Positions 63,964 to 64,000 of a stretch of 64,000 nucleotides of DNA are shown one piece after another (within the stretch, counting starts at the first letter, position 1; each line of letters opens with the position of its first letter). A model generated the notes under the pieces. The model did no database searches, had not been told where the DNA came from, and saw only the letters and a program-made list of their open reading frames with translations. Origin of the DNA: Sphingomonas sp. (GTDB lineage: Bacteria > Pseudomonadota > Alphaproteobacteria > Sphingomonadales > Sphingomonadaceae); assembly GCA_003248865.1 (NCBI GenBank), contig QFPK01000014.1, forward strand, positions 29,747 to 93,746, read 5' to 3'. Made by a program: the position numbers and the translations under genes.

Positions 63964-64000
63964 TCAGGCGGAAACGGCCAGTTTGCCGCTGCGCCGACGC
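63964..64000 (-). CDS. 3' end of a minus-strand gene, cut by the window edge
   Basis: The last codons read RRRSGKLAVSA before a TGA at 63964-63966, and a hairpin terminator follows. An Arg cluster with a short hydrophobic-polar tail is how many PEP-CTERM sorting signals end, but 11 residues do not allow an assignment. Confidence 0.4.
   Translation of the reverse strand, partial: RRRSGKLAVSA

Overview
The window is GC-rich, densely packed chromosomal DNA from an alphaproteobacterium, most probably a member of the Sphingomonadales. The best evidence is a complete bacterial ceramide module (serine palmitoyltransferase, its dedicated acyl carrier protein and a CerR-type reductase at 50.1-52.9 kb), a phoR-pstSCAB-phoU-phoB cluster, CIRCE-controlled groESL, a plant-type glutamate-cysteine ligase, and many exported peptidases and amidohydrolases of kinds common in sphingomonads. 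Genes often overlap as ATGA or TGATG, so operon structure can be read directly.

Layout. 1-9.6 kb: 3' part of a fatty-acyl-CoA ligase, a TPM lipoprotein, two tandem DUF4136 lipoproteins, a large secreted zinc protease, a diheme cytochrome coupled to a beta-helix lipoprotein with a divergent TetR regulator, and a small membrane protein. 9.6-10 kb: a gene-free stretch full of palindromes. 10-17.5 kb: a MoxR ATPase, then an operon of a POT peptide transporter, two exported amidohydrolase-like proteins, an NnrU-family protein and an SDR. 17.5-25 kb: the phosphate regulon, with a three-repeat Pho box inside the 3' end of phoR. 25-37.8 kb: an SDR, two S9 peptidases, groESL, an M13 peptidase, a VOC protein, a DUF4386 protein, a TonB and an ACT-domain protein. 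37.8-47 kb: tRNA-Val, three exported proteins of unknown role (one with a ClpP/crotonase fold), Lon, an MHS-type MFS transporter and a YtcJ-like amidohydrolase. 46.4-50 kb: an SdsA-type alkylsulfatase with an outer-membrane channel-like protein and a divergent Crp/Fnr regulator. 50-53 kb: the ceramide operon. 53-57 kb: rsmE, gshA, rlmB, a thioesterase, tRNA-Tyr and tRNA-Gly.

Right of tRNA-Gly (57.2-63.9 kb) the DNA changes character. Codon use is less G-biased and there are remains of at least one, probably two, tyrosine integrases. The cargo is a formylglycine-generating enzyme, a Cys-type sulfatase, a GntR/FCD regulator, and an OLD-type ATPase/TOPRIM nuclease with a small convergent ORF. 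This looks like a worn genomic island at a tRNA integration site. Backbone-like DNA seems to resume at the extreme right end, with a hairpin terminator and the last codons of a minus-strand gene.

No CRISPR array, rRNA gene, intact insertion sequence or replication origin was seen. The least explained items are the exported ClpP-fold cluster (38.0-40.4 kb), the amidohydrolase pair whose second member lacks the metal-binding HxH, the beta-helix/diheme cytochrome pair, the OLD nuclease on the island, and a dispersed two-hairpin repeat near 9.8 and 30.5 kb.
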